Source of the DNA: a virus
Reading direction: 5' to 3' (one strand)
Virus record (IMG/VR): IMGVR_UViG_3300013195_000003
Span: 41,080 to 105,079 of that record
Length of the DNA: 64,000 nt
Positions within the stretch are counted from its first letter, which is position 1. Every line of letters begins with the position of its first letter. The notes beneath the pieces were generated by a model. The model was not told where the DNA came from and made no database searches. It was given only the letters and a program-made list of their open reading frames with translations. Shown here piece after piece: positions 51,165 to 61,522 of this stretch. The position numbers and the translations under genes were made by a program.

Positions 51165-52985
51165 ATGTCTGCAATTATCACTGATCTTTTTAGAATTCAT
51201 AATGCACAGCAGTTCGTTGAGGCGCTGGCGGAACCTGACACTGCTTCTCCTGCAGAGGAAACGGCAGCTGAGTCTGGTACCCAACGTACTCGATTGTACT
51301 TCTTTATTGGACGCCCTCAAGAGTGGCGTGCGTACTTAGAATTGTACGCAATCAATAACACTTTCCAAGAAGGCGAGATCGTCTATCAGGGTTCTTCCTA
51401 TCCTGGTGGCGCTACCGTCTATGGTACGGTCGAAAAAGTGTTCCCTAACTCGGTTCTTCTCTCTGGCGTTAACGGCGCTTCTGGTCAGAACTCCAACTTT
51501 GTTGCGGGTGTAACTGTTACAGGTAACACAGGTGGCGCTACTGCTAAGGCAGGTGTGTGGAGAACTGGTACTGAGAACACCCCCACACAACCTTTCGACT
51601 CGCAGGAAGAAAAGTTTGAGATCTTCGATGATATGATCTCACTGAAGCGTGTTAAGAAGGATGACGTGACCTTTGTGGTCAAGCGTTATAACTTCGGTGC
51701 TAACACCGTGTACGATATGTACAAGCCTGACTACAGCAGCGCCAAAACTGCTGCAACAGGTGCAACCTCTCTGTTTGCTTCCACATTCTATGTGATGAAC
51801 AGCAGCTATGAGGTGTTCAAATGTATTTACAACGGTCAGACCCCTACCGATCCTAACGGTGTGGTCTCTGTGACCGAACCCACCAAGGTCCAGTCGATCT
51901 CTGGTATCTTTATCGAACCTGAAGATCCTGGCAACCCTGGTTTCCGTACTGACGGTAAGCGTCCGTACGTTTGGAAGTATATGTACACCATCCCTACTGA
52001 TAGTGTGCTGAAATTCCTGTCTACTGACTTCCTTCCCATCGTGGAAGAGACCGCAGTGACAACCGCAGCTGTTGACGGTGCTATTGACACTATTTTGGTT
52101 ACCGATGCTGGTACCAACTATGACCCTGGTACTTACTATGCTCCTATTCAGGGCAATGGTGCTGGCGGTATCGCTAAGCTGGTTGTTGATGCTGGTGCAA
52201 TTGTTGAGGCAAGTCTCCAAGCAAATGGCACAGGTTATACCTATGCTTCTATCAACTTGAGCGATGTCTACAGCGATGCTGCTCTGACTACTCCTTCCAA
52301 CATTGACGCCAACAGCGATGCTACTGGTGGTGCTCTGGAAGTGATCATTCCTCCTCAGGGTGGTCACGGTAAGGACCCTGTTGAGGAGCTGGGTGGTAAG
52401 CGTGTGATGATTAACACTCGCTTGACCTATGATGAAGGTGAGGGCGACTTCCCGACTGATAACGACTTCCGTCGTATCGGTCTGCTGCGCGACCCTTACA
52501 ACTACAACTCCACCGACTTTGCTACTGCTGATAACCTGAGTGCTACTCCTGCACTCAAAGTGCAGAACCCCTCTGGCGACTTCTTCGTTGACGAAGAGAT
52601 CTCCCAAACCTACACTGATGGCAATGGCGACACCGTTATCGCTAAAGCTACTGTGGTTTCTTGGAAGGGTACTGTTGACGGTGTGACCTACAACATCCTG
52701 AAGTACTTCCAGTCTCCTGATCGTCACACCCATAACGGTGTTGTGTATCCGTTTGATAATGGTGCTGACACGGTTTCTGGCGGAACTTCGCTTTCTACTG
52801 CTACGGTAAATAGTACATATAATACTCCTGGTGGTCAGACTGACGGCGGTGTTATCTTTGCTTCTGGTCTCGCTAATCCCGAAATCGAAGGCAACTCTGG
52901 TGACATCATCTATATCGAAAACCGTCGCGCCATTTCTCGTGCTTCTGACCAGATTGAGGACATTAAGCTCGTTGTCGAGTTCTAA
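51165..52985 (+). CDS. 8: Baseplate wedge subunit gp8
   Basis: 606 aa. Starts IITDLFRIHNAQQFVEALAE, the cyanophage gp8 opening, and has RLYFFIGRPQEWRAYLELYA. Later KRPYVWKYMYTIPTD and the C-terminal ENRRAISRASDQIEDIKLVV are also gp8-type. gp8 dimers connect gp7 and gp10 in the wedge. It carries one GTNYDPGTYY-type repeat, longer than T4 gp8 (334 aa). Codons are more G+C-rich than in flanking genes, as in highly expressed genes. Confidence 0.9.
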   Translation: MSAIITDLFRIHNAQQFVEALAEPDTASPAEETAAESGTQRTRLYFFIGRPQEWRAYLELYAINNTFQEGEIVYQGSSYPGGATVYGTVEKVFPNSVLLSGVNGASGQNSNFVAGVTVTGNTGGATAKAGVWRTGTENTPTQPFDSQEEKFEIFDDMISLKRVKKDDVTFVVKRYNFGANTVYDMYKPDYSSAKTAATGATSLFASTFYVMNSSYEVFKCIYNGQTPTDPNGVVSVTEPTKVQSISGIFIEPEDPGNPGFRTDGKRPYVWKYMYTIPTDSVLKFLSTDFLPIVEETAVTTAAVDGAIDTILVTDAGTNYDPGTYYAPIQGNGAGGIAKLVVDAGAIVEASLQANGTGYTYASINLSDVYSDAALTTPSNIDANSDATGGALEVIIPPQGGHGKDPVEELGGKRVMINTRLTYDEGEGDFPTDNDFRRIGLLRDPYNYNSTDFATADNLSATPALKVQNPSGDFFVDEEISQTYTDGNGDTVIAKATVVSWKGTVDGVTYNILKYFQSPDRHTHNGVVYPFDNGADTVSGGTSLSTATVNSTYNTPGGQTDGGVIFASGLANPEIEGNSGDIIYIENRRAISRASDQIEDIKLVVEF

Positions 52986-53006
52986 TTCATAACAGAGACC
53001 TAAGAG

Positions 53007-56000
53007 ATGCCACAAAATACTAACCTGAATAGATCCCCGTATTTCGACGACTTTGATGCGGGGAAAAACTTCTATAGGATTCTGTTCAGACCAGGGTACT
53101 CGATCCAAGCGAGAGAGTTGACCCAACTGCAGTCTATGCTGCAGGATCAAGTCGAACAGGTCGGCAACAGTATGTTTAAGCAGGGTCAAATGGTGATCCC
53201 TGGTGAAGTCTCGTATTCCGATACGTATGACTATGTTAAGTTAAGTAGCGTCTCTCAGGTTGCACAAAATGTAGATGGTGAAATTAATTTCGTCAAATAC
53301 AATATCAACCAGCTGATCGGCAGAATTCTTGTCGGTCAGACTTCTGGTGTTAAGGCATTTGTTGATAATATTACATTAGAAACAACAACAGATGCCGACA
53401 CTATTTTTGTCAAGTATGTCAGTTCTGGTTCTGATAATACTGATGTTAAGTTTAGACAAGGTGAAGCTCTCAAATTAGAGAATCCTTCTCTTGATAATGA
53501 TCCTACATTAGTTGTTGGTACAGATGGTATCAAACCAGCAGATACTCCTGCTATGGGGTTTGGTTCTGCTGTCAACGTTCAAAAAGGCATTTACTTTATT
53601 AATGGTCACTTCGTCCAAAACGAAGCTCAGACTTTGATCTTGGAGAAGTATAGCCGTACTTCTTCGTATAAAGTTGGTTGGGATATTACAGAAACTATCG
53701 TCACCCCAGAAGACGATCCATCTCTGAAAGATAATGCTCAGGGTTATTCCAACTATTCAGCTCCTGGTGCACATAGATTAAAGATCAATCTTTCTCTGCA
53801 AAAGTTTGATATTAATGCACCTTCTAATAAGAATTTTGTCCAACTAGTTTATCTTCAAGAAGGCAAGATTCAAAGACAAATTAAACAAACTCCTCCCAGT
53901 CAGATTGAGGAGATTCTTGCGCGTAGAACATATGATGAGTCTGGTGATTATATCGTTAAAAACTTTATTGCCGATCTGAAAGAGTATTATAATACTGATG
54001 GATCTGGTTATTATAGTACTGATGCTAATGGTCTTATTAATGGATTAACTGAGTTACAAGCTCAGGATAAGTTCATTATGAGCATTGGTCCTGGCAAAGC
54101 TTATATTCGTGGTTATGAAGTAGAGAGCACTGATACTAAGTATCTCGAATTAGATAAAGCAAAAGAAACACAAGATAGAGAAAATACAAGATTATATTCT
54201 ACAGCTTTACCGACTGTTGGTGTTCGTGGTGTTCACGGTACTGTTCCTATTAGTGCCACTAGCGATGGCGAAGCAACCCCATTTAAGAAAGTTGACTTCT
54301 ATCGCAAGTTTATCGACTCTTACTTAGGTACAAACGGTAAGGATAACAATATCGATACTGCTGTTTTTGCAGCATCAGATTTTAGAGGCACAGCTTATAA
54401 TAATGATATCGCCACGATGAGTGTATGGGTTTATCCTGGTGTTGACCCTGTTAATGGCGATCCTATCGATCTTGTTAATAACACTACTGATATTGTCTAT
54501 ACTCCTCTCAAGACTGGTCAGGCAGCTACGGTTTATCACTACAATGGCACGTCTTATGATGAGATCAAAGTAGTTGGTGCGAGATTTAACATCAACTATA
54601 AAACAGATCTGAATAGAGAAGTCCCTTGGGTTGGAGATACTGCTGCTGGCGGTATGAATGATGGTTCTATTGACGTTGTTCACGAACTGGTCCTCAGAGG
54701 TTCAATTAAAGCTCTGTTCAGTATTCATCAGTCTTATCAAGCACACGGTCCAGTTAAACTTGGTGGATCTGGTGGTGGTGCTGGAAATGGTATCTCGCTC
54801 TATGGCAACAACACTGGTAGTACCTATTATGGTATGATCCTGGACTATACGACTCCTGTTCATCCAATCATTGGTCGTGGTATTGCAAGAGACTTTAAGT
54901 TTGTCAAAACTCCTACTGGATTTGACAAGACAAAAAATGTTTTCTCTTCTAGCAATCAGCAAGACAGCACATTTACTTTCAGCTATACAAACCCGATTCT
55001 GTTTAGCAAAATTGTTCTGACTGGCAATCACGCTTTTGAGACTGGTTCTAACATTAAGGGTTCTATCTCTGGTGCTACTGCAGTTGTCGAAGGTGGTCTG
55101 TCCGTGGGTCAAAATGACCCAGAAAATGCTGCACTATCTCACGCTAATACACTTGTACTGTCAAGTATTGTCGGTGAGTTTGTAGAAGGTGAAGAAATTT
55201 TCGATATGGATGATAGCGCAAAATCTGCTGTTATTGCTGTCGAAGGTCGTATTAGTCACTTCACTGTTCCATATGGTGGCGAAAACTATGCCGAGCAGAT
55301 GGAGCTCAAAATTGGTCAAAGACAATATAAAGGTAACTATGTAACTGTCAGGAGAGAGACTACTGTAGATGGTATCAATGGACAGCAAGACTATGTTCAC
55401 TCTGTTTCCTTCACTGAGTTAGGTAGAAGAGAAATCACTGATACATTTACTATTCCACCAACTATTGAAGTGGTTGACGTTGGTGGTGTTCATAGTGCAG
55501 GTGATGAGGATGCATATGTCAGAGCTTATCTTTACAAAAACGTAATCCAAACATTTGGTACCGAAGACCTGCGTTCTATCGGTATGACGCACGGTAGTTC
55601 TTCTAAAGTGTTCACAGCTGATATTCAGTATGCTGATGTTGATTACACTAATTTTGTAACTATCAGTAATAACTTACAGTACTCTGGTAAAGCCGATTGC
55701 GATTTCATCGAATCTACAAACTACACTGCGCGTCCTGCAGATGAGTTGAAAGAAGATGATCTGATTCAAATTACTATTGATGGTGTTACTTATCGTTATG
55801 AAGTTGCAAGCGCTTGTAATGCCTCTACAGATAAAGTCGGTAGAATCTATTTGAAGCAGCGTCTCTTAGTTGACTTTGACGCTATCACCGTTGCTAAAGT
55901 TTCGGCAAAGGTCAGTAATTCTGGTAAATCTAGTCTTATTCTTCCTCTGCCTAATAGTAAGGTTGCATCTATTCTTACTAATGATACCGATACAGGTATC

Positions 56001-59000
56001 ACTTACTATTCGAGAAAGCAGTTTATTGAGTCCGTCACGATTGACGGTACAACGAATGAAATCAACATTGCTGCTCAGCTTGATTTCGGTCAGCAGCAAT
56101 TCGCTCCTTTCAATCAAGGTGATTATGTAATTGAAGTCTATAATGCTGGTGCAACTACTACCAGATATGGTGGTTCTACTGGAGATATTGTGCAGGATGG
56201 CGACATTCTGTATGTTGATTCTTCAATGGTCACTATCAATAGTGGCACAGGAGGAAACATTGCTGGTTCTCTTGATATTAAACTGCCGTCTGATTATTTC
56301 TATCAGTCTGGTGCATTGAATCTGGCAGATATGAAGCTGAAGATTTCTTGCACTATTGAGACTCAGAAAGCGAAACCCAAGCTTAAGACTGCTGTCAAAA
56401 ACTATAGAATTTCTATTGCTTCTGATATTGATAACGAAATTATTCCTCTCAGAGGCGACAACTACGATAATCCAACTGGACAAGTTAAGTCATTCTCCGA
56501 TGTTTATAGACTGAGATACGTCTATGAAGGACAATCTGGTATTGCTCCTACAGTTAACGAAAATGGCGAAATTGTCGGAGATTCTGGTACCGATATTACC
56601 AATCACTTCTTGTTCGACAATGGTCAGAGAGACTCTCTATATGATACATCTGCTTTGGTTAGAAAGCCTGGTTTTAGGACTCCTACTGGCACTTTAGTTA
56701 TTGGTTTTGATTACTTCAAACATTCCGAAGGCGATTTCTTCGCGGTCGATTCTTATCTACACGAAAATGGTGTTAGATATGAAGAGATTCCTGTTTTCAC
56801 TTCCAATGTTTATGGTAAGAAGTCTCTGGCAGACGTGATTGATTTCCGTCCTCTGGTTGGTACATCGGCATTTGTGCCTGGTTACCTTAACGCTAGTGTG
56901 ATGGATCCTCAGTCTAACATTGCCGAGGTGTTTACTACTGGTGGCGTTACAGCTGCTTTGCCTGCTGATACAGTTAGTACTTCTTCTATTCCTTACACAT
57001 TTGCTTGTTATTACGAGTATTATGTGGACAGAATTGATACCATTTATCTCAAGAAAGATGGTAAGTTTATCGTCAAGAAGGGTGCTGGTTCTAACGATCC
57101 TCAGTCTGCACAAACTATTGACGAGGCAATTAAGGTCTTCAAGATCTATATTCCAGCTTTCACTGATAGTTTAAGGAAGGTCAAAATCTTCCCTGTCGAG
57201 AATAAGCGCTTCACAATGCGCGATATCTCTAAACTCGAAAAGAGAATTGAGCGTGTTGAAAGATATACAATGCTGTCTGTTCTTGAGCAGTCTGCGCTGA
57301 ATACACAGATTAAGGATGCTAGTACTGGACTTGATAGATTTAAGTCTGGTTTTGCTGTTGACAACTTTGAGAACTACAATCTCTCTAACATCAATAGTGT
57401 AGATTTTAAAGCCGCACTTGATCTGACCCGTGGTGCTCTGCGTCCTGAGTCTAAAGAGACTAGTATTACTCTTTCGGAATTAGATCCGACACCTACTTCT
57501 AGATTGTTGGCAAATTATGTTGTCAATAATGGTATGGTTACTCTGCCGTTCACTCAAACAGTTCTGGCACAAAACGTTTTTGCTACCGAAACTATCTCGG
57601 TTAATCCTTTCTTGATCTTTGCATTTAAGGGATCTGCAGAACTGACACCAAATATTGATCCGTGGTTTGATGAGTATCAGCTTCCTTCTCTGAATAATAA
57701 CGACAACCAGACTCTCGATCCTCTGGAAGTTTATGAAGATGGAGATGTTGCTCTGTCTCAAATTCACGATGTCAGTAAAATTACTATTCTTGGTAATGAC
57801 TCGGAGTTTAGTAATGTCAATTCTTTAAGTTCTGATGCTCCTGATACTGCCGAAGCTGAAGTTGTTCAGTCTAAGATTACTAGTTCTTCCAATCTCGCAG
57901 CTCAAAATACAGAACTTCCGCTGCAGCAGAGCAGCACTACCATTGGAGAAAAGACTCTTTCTACCTCCCTTACACTCTATGTCAAGGAGCAGTATGTAGA
58001 GTTCCATCTTCGTAAGATGAAACCAAATACCAGACTGTATCCTTTCCTGGATAACATTAATATTTCTGGATATGTTATCCCAGATCGTAATTATTCTGGT
58101 ACTCCTGGTTCTTCCCTTGGGCAGTGGGGAGAAGATATTATTACAGATGATGCTGGCAATGCGTCTGGTGTTATCCTTATTCCTTCGGGAAGAAGACCAG
58201 CTTCTAATACCAATTATCAGGAAAATATTGATGATCTGACTTTTACTTCTGGTGTGGGTCTTAAGTTCCCTCTGGGTGTTAAGAAAATTAAGTTTACCAG
58301 TAGCGCTACTAATGGGATGCATCCAGAGACGTTTGCAAACGTCTCCTTCTTTGCAACAGCTGTCAAAGAACCTCCTCCGAATGATATCATCGCTGTCGAA
58401 AATCTCGATCAAGATGATAAAACTGATGGAACGCAATATACAGAAAATATTCTCAATCCCGAGATTTCTGTCGTTGACCCTCTAGCACAAACTTTCCGTG
58501 TTGAAAGCTTTGAAGGTGGTGTGTTTGCAACCTCTGTTAATATGTTCTTCTCAGAGAAAGATGCAACTCTACCTATCTCTATCAAGCTGACTGATACAAT
58601 TGCTGGTAGACCCTCCAAGAATACACTGCCTGGTTCTAATGTCGTCTTAGATCCCAACACTTATCTGCGTGTTATTACCAGTGGTTCTCATACTCTAATC
58701 AAAGATGAAATTATCGAAGGTGATACTTCTAATGCTCAGGGTCCTTTATTGAAAGTTCTTGACGCTCAGAACTCACCTGTTCCCGAAGTCAATGGCAACT
58801 TTACTCTTGCCACTTCGCAAGTATATACTTTGGTGCTGAGTAATCATAACAAAGAAACATTTATCCCTGGCGAACCCCTCGTCATCACTTCTTTGACGGT
58901 TGCTAATAATGCAAGATCTGGCGATGATATCGTTTCGATGGAAATTGTTCAAGATTCTGGTTATCTGTCTCACATTGTTATGAATGATCTGGGTGATGGA

Positions 59001-61250
59001 TATGCGGGTTCTACATCTGTCACCATTGAATCTCCTAGTCTGCCTGGTGGCGTTACAGCAACTGCTGTTCCTAGTGTTACCGATCAGAAGATCTACGAAA
59101 TTAATCCCACCCTTGGTGGTAGCGAGTATACAACAGCACCTAGTGTTCTGATCGTTAGTACAAGTGCCACACAGCTTGCTTCGGCAACTGCTGTTATTAA
59201 ATATAACAAACCAGCCGTGAGAATGGGTGTTGCTACAGATAGCAAAGCACTTATTCCTACAGAGTTTCATTTCCAGTACCCCGTATATCTTGAAAATGAC
59301 CGTGAATACGCTATTATCGTCGAAACAAATAGCACTCAGTACCAGACGTTCATCTCTCGCCTTGGCGAAACTGAGATTAATAGTAACTCTACAGTTACTA
59401 CTCAGCCTCTTCTTGGTTCACTGTTTAAGAGTCAGAATAGCAATCTTTGGACCGCGAACCAATACGAAGATCTGAAGTTTGAGATTCATCGTGCGCAGTT
59501 TGAAGTTGGCAAACCTGGCGTTATTCATCTGGTCAATGATGATCTTGGATATGAGAAACTTGGTCCTGGTCCTATCAGAACTGATGCAGATGGTTCTGGC
59601 ACAACTTCGAGTCAGTTGTTTGGCGCAAACACCAAGATTATTAAGATTGACCATAAGAACCACGGTTTAAATCCTGGTTCCTATGTCGCATTAAAGAATG
59701 CTGATGGTGTTGGTGGTTTCTCTAGCACAAGCTTGAACAATCAGATTCTCCCAGTTATTGATGCTGGCATTGACTTCTACACATTAGCAATGCCTGTTGT
59801 TGCAGGTGGTACTGCTAGCGGTGGTGGTAACGATATTGTTGCTCTGGGTCAAGTTAAGTTCGAGAAAGCTTTGGTCAAGATTGATGCTATGGATTATCCA
59901 GAGACCGATCTGCAGACTAGAGTTCAAACAACTAAGATTAAACCAGTCGATAGTAGAGAAACTATTACTGATTACGGTCTGGAAGAGTTTGTTCCTATTA
60001 TTTTGAATAAGGAGTATTACTTCCCAACACAACGTGTTATTGCTTCTAAGTTGAATGAAAAAATGTATGCTTCTCGTATGAATGAGAAGAAGTCATTTAC
60101 TGTTTCCGCAACTCTCAATACAACCAACCCCAATCTTTCTCCGATTATCAATCTCAAGAATCCTAAGGCAATTCTCACAACCAACCGTGTTGAGAGTCCT
60201 ACTGGAGCTGAGAGCAGATACGGTAAGAAAGTCCAGCAGGTCGAAATGTATAAGACTGTTGTGATGAGATTTACCGATAGTGCAGGTACTCCTGCAACTC
60301 TGGGTTCAGCTCAAACTTTTGAAGTTACAAGTGGTATCGGTCAGGTTATCACTGGTAAAACATCTGGCACCAAGGGTGTCCTGTCTTACTGGGATGCATC
60401 TTCTCCTGGTGAAATGTATGTGAGAATTATTGAAGGTGATGGTTTCATTCTTGGCGAAGAACCTGTATTCAGTGGTTCCTCTTCTTATAACCAAGAGTGG
60501 AACTTTGATGGTGTTACCACAAACCCAACATCTGGCGCTGCTAATGGTTTCACTTTACCTCTGAAGATCGCTGGTGATCTGTCTCTTGCTCAGTTTGACA
60601 TTGATCCTGATATCAATCTTGCCAATAACACAGACACCAAGACTGGTAATGCTATTAGATGGAACCAAGAAAATTATCGCCTCATTTTCAATTCTAATGA
60701 TGCAGAATTTGTAATGGGCGATCTAGTTGGTTCTGGTGATGTCACGACTGGTCTTTATGAGTCTGGTTTTGATGTCATCAATAAGAGCTTTAATGTTCCT
60801 CAGGAAATTAAATACGTTTATGATGCATATGGTTTCCTTTTCACACCAGAAAGACTCAAGAATTCTTCTAACGTCGCGAACTATGTGACTAAGGAAATCT
60901 CTCTTGATAATCCTGGCAATGGAATCACTATTAAGCTTACTGCTGCTCTGCAGGAGATTGATGATGTGGTTGTGATGTACAAGACGAAGCGTGCTTCTCA
61001 GCAAGTCTTTTTCAACGAAATTAACTGGAACTATTTTAATATGAATGGTTCTCCTGATGTGACTGTTGCTCCTTCGACTGGCACCAACTTCTCGGCAATT
61101 ACCGAATCTGAAGCTGACTTCAAAGAATATTCATATACTGTGAATGGTCTTAAGGACTTTAACTCTTTTGCAATTAAAGTGATTATGAAGTCACGAAATC
61201 CGTCTATGCCTCCTAGAATCAGAGATCTTCGTGCAATTGCAACTTACTAA
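53007..61250 (+). CDS. Giant DUF4815-type baseplate/tail protein
   Basis: 2747 aa. N-terminal domain with SPYFDDFDAGKNFYRILFRP then GYSIQARELTQLQSMLQDQV is the DUF4815 start, found in tail and baseplate proteins at the gp10 place. A heptad stretch at about 1400-1435 (ISKLEKRIERVERYTML) could trimerise. Near 2000 there are G.GYAGSTSVTIESP repeats. The long C-terminal part resembles the end of fibre proteins. Function by position: outer wedge or fibre-anchoring protein, the gp10 equivalent. TAATG coupling to the next gene. Confidence 0.75.
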   Translation: MPQNTNLNRSPYFDDFDAGKNFYRILFRPGYSIQARELTQLQSMLQDQVEQVGNSMFKQGQMVIPGEVSYSDTYDYVKLSSVSQVAQNVDGEINFVKYNINQLIGRILVGQTSGVKAFVDNITLETTTDADTIFVKYVSSGSDNTDVKFRQGEALKLENPSLDNDPTLVVGTDGIKPADTPAMGFGSAVNVQKGIYFINGHFVQNEAQTLILEKYSRTSSYKVGWDITETIVTPEDDPSLKDNAQGYSNYSAPGAHRLKINLSLQKFDINAPSNKNFVQLVYLQEGKIQRQIKQTPPSQIEEILARRTYDESGDYIVKNFIADLKEYYNTDGSGYYSTDANGLINGLTELQAQDKFIMSIGPGKAYIRGYEVESTDTKYLELDKAKETQDRENTRLYSTALPTVGVRGVHGTVPISATSDGEATPFKKVDFYRKFIDSYLGTNGKDNNIDTAVFAASDFRGTAYNNDIATMSVWVYPGVDPVNGDPIDLVNNTTDIVYTPLKTGQAATVYHYNGTSYDEIKVVGARFNINYKTDLNREVPWVGDTAAGGMNDGSIDVVHELVLRGSIKALFSIHQSYQAHGPVKLGGSGGGAGNGISLYGNNTGSTYYGMILDYTTPVHPIIGRGIARDFKFVKTPTGFDKTKNVFSSSNQQDSTFTFSYTNPILFSKIVLTGNHAFETGSNIKGSISGATAVVEGGLSVGQNDPENAALSHANTLVLSSIVGEFVEGEEIFDMDDSAKSAVIAVEGRISHFTVPYGGENYAEQMELKIGQRQYKGNYVTVRRETTVDGINGQQDYVHSVSFTELGRREITDTFTIPPTIEVVDVGGVHSAGDEDAYVRAYLYKNVIQTFGTEDLRSIGMTHGSSSKVFTADIQYADVDYTNFVTISNNLQYSGKADCDFIESTNYTARPADELKEDDLIQITIDGVTYRYEVASACNASTDKVGRIYLKQRLLVDFDAITVAKVSAKVSNSGKSSLILPLPNSKVASILTNDTDTGITYYSRKQFIESVTIDGTTNEINIAAQLDFGQQQFAPFNQGDYVIEVYNAGATTTRYGGSTGDIVQDGDILYVDSSMVTINSGTGGNIAGSLDIKLPSDYFYQSGALNLADMKLKISCTIETQKAKPKLKTAVKNYRISIASDIDNEIIPLRGDNYDNPTGQVKSFSDVYRLRYVYEGQSGIAPTVNENGEIVGDSGTDITNHFLFDNGQRDSLYDTSALVRKPGFRTPTGTLVIGFDYFKHSEGDFFAVDSYLHENGVRYEEIPVFTSNVYGKKSLADVIDFRPLVGTSAFVPGYLNASVMDPQSNIAEVFTTGGVTAALPADTVSTSSIPYTFACYYEYYVDRIDTIYLKKDGKFIVKKGAGSNDPQSAQTIDEAIKVFKIYIPAFTDSLRKVKIFPVENKRFTMRDISKLEKRIERVERYTMLSVLEQSALNTQIKDASTGLDRFKSGFAVDNFENYNLSNINSVDFKAALDLTRGALRPESKETSITLSELDPTPTSRLLANYVVNNGMVTLPFTQTVLAQNVFATETISVNPFLIFAFKGSAELTPNIDPWFDEYQLPSLNNNDNQTLDPLEVYEDGDVALSQIHDVSKITILGNDSEFSNVNSLSSDAPDTAEAEVVQSKITSSSNLAAQNTELPLQQSSTTIGEKTLSTSLTLYVKEQYVEFHLRKMKPNTRLYPFLDNINISGYVIPDRNYSGTPGSSLGQWGEDIITDDAGNASGVILIPSGRRPASNTNYQENIDDLTFTSGVGLKFPLGVKKIKFTSSATNGMHPETFANVSFFATAVKEPPPNDIIAVENLDQDDKTDGTQYTENILNPEISVVDPLAQTFRVESFEGGVFATSVNMFFSEKDATLPISIKLTDTIAGRPSKNTLPGSNVVLDPNTYLRVITSGSHTLIKDEIIEGDTSNAQGPLLKVLDAQNSPVPEVNGNFTLATSQVYTLVLSNHNKETFIPGEPLVITSLTVANNARSGDDIVSMEIVQDSGYLSHIVMNDLGDGYAGSTSVTIESPSLPGGVTATAVPSVTDQKIYEINPTLGGSEYTTAPSVLIVSTSATQLASATAVIKYNKPAVRMGVATDSKALIPTEFHFQYPVYLENDREYAIIVETNSTQYQTFISRLGETEINSNSTVTTQPLLGSLFKSQNSNLWTANQYEDLKFEIHRAQFEVGKPGVIHLVNDDLGYEKLGPGPIRTDADGSGTTSSQLFGANTKIIKIDHKNHGLNPGSYVALKNADGVGGFSSTSLNNQILPVIDAGIDFYTLAMPVVAGGTASGGGNDIVALGQVKFEKALVKIDAMDYPETDLQTRVQTTKIKPVDSRETITDYGLEEFVPIILNKEYYFPTQRVIASKLNEKMYASRMNEKKSFTVSATLNTTNPNLSPIINLKNPKAILTTNRVESPTGAESRYGKKVQQVEMYKTVVMRFTDSAGTPATLGSAQTFEVTSGIGQVITGKTSGTKGVLSYWDASSPGEMYVRIIEGDGFILGEEPVFSGSSSYNQEWNFDGVTTNPTSGAANGFTLPLKIAGDLSLAQFDIDPDINLANNTDTKTGNAIRWNQENYRLIFNSNDAEFVMGDLVGSGDVTTGLYESGFDVINKSFNVPQEIKYVYDAYGFLFTPERLKNSSNVANYVTKEISLDNPGNGITIKLTAALQEIDDVVVMYKTKRASQQVFFNEINWNYFNMNGSPDVTVAPSTGTNFSAITESEADFKEYSYTVNGLKDFNSFAIKVIMKSRNPSMPPRIRDLRAIATY

Positions 61251-61495
61251 TGCCTAGTCACATTATCGCTGAATTATGGGCGGATGATCATATGAAAAAG
61301 GTACAAGGACACACAGATTATCATCGCGATGATACAGGAGCTATTATCAATCACGATAAAAGCTCCTTTGAGGCATACAAGCGCCAAAAAGCGCTTGCCG
61401 AAAGAAACTTGAATTATGAACAAGAGATTACTTCCTTGAAGAAGGATGTCTCCGATATCAAGTCTCTTTTAAAGGACCTGATTTCTAAACTATAA
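61250..61495 (+). CDS. Small coiled-coil virion-associated protein
   Basis: 81 aa. Polar, His/Asp-rich first half (DDHMKKVQGHTDYHRDDTGA) and a C-terminal coiled coil (EITSLKKDVSDIKSLLKDL). Overlaps the end of the giant gene by one base. The late promoter of the next gene overlaps its stop. May bridge the baseplate and fibre proteins. Confidence 0.65.
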   Translation: MPSHIIAELWADDHMKKVQGHTDYHRDDTGAIINHDKSSFEAYKRQKALAERNLNYEQEITSLKKDVSDIKSLLKDLISKL

Positions 61496-61498
61496 ATA
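61491..61498 (+). promoter_or_regulatory. Late promoter TATAAATA
   Basis: Exact consensus overlapping the previous stop codon, 24 nt before the ATG at 61523. A ribosome site AAGGAA (61506-61511) lies in the leader. Confidence 0.8.
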
Positions 61499-61522
61499 CT
61501 CACATAAGGAACTGTTTAAACA

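Noticed and set aside
51639-53189. Long minus-strand open frame (516 codons) opposite gp8
   Set aside because: gp8 on the plus strand is unambiguous; the reverse frame has no ribosome site, no promoter and shadow-like composition.
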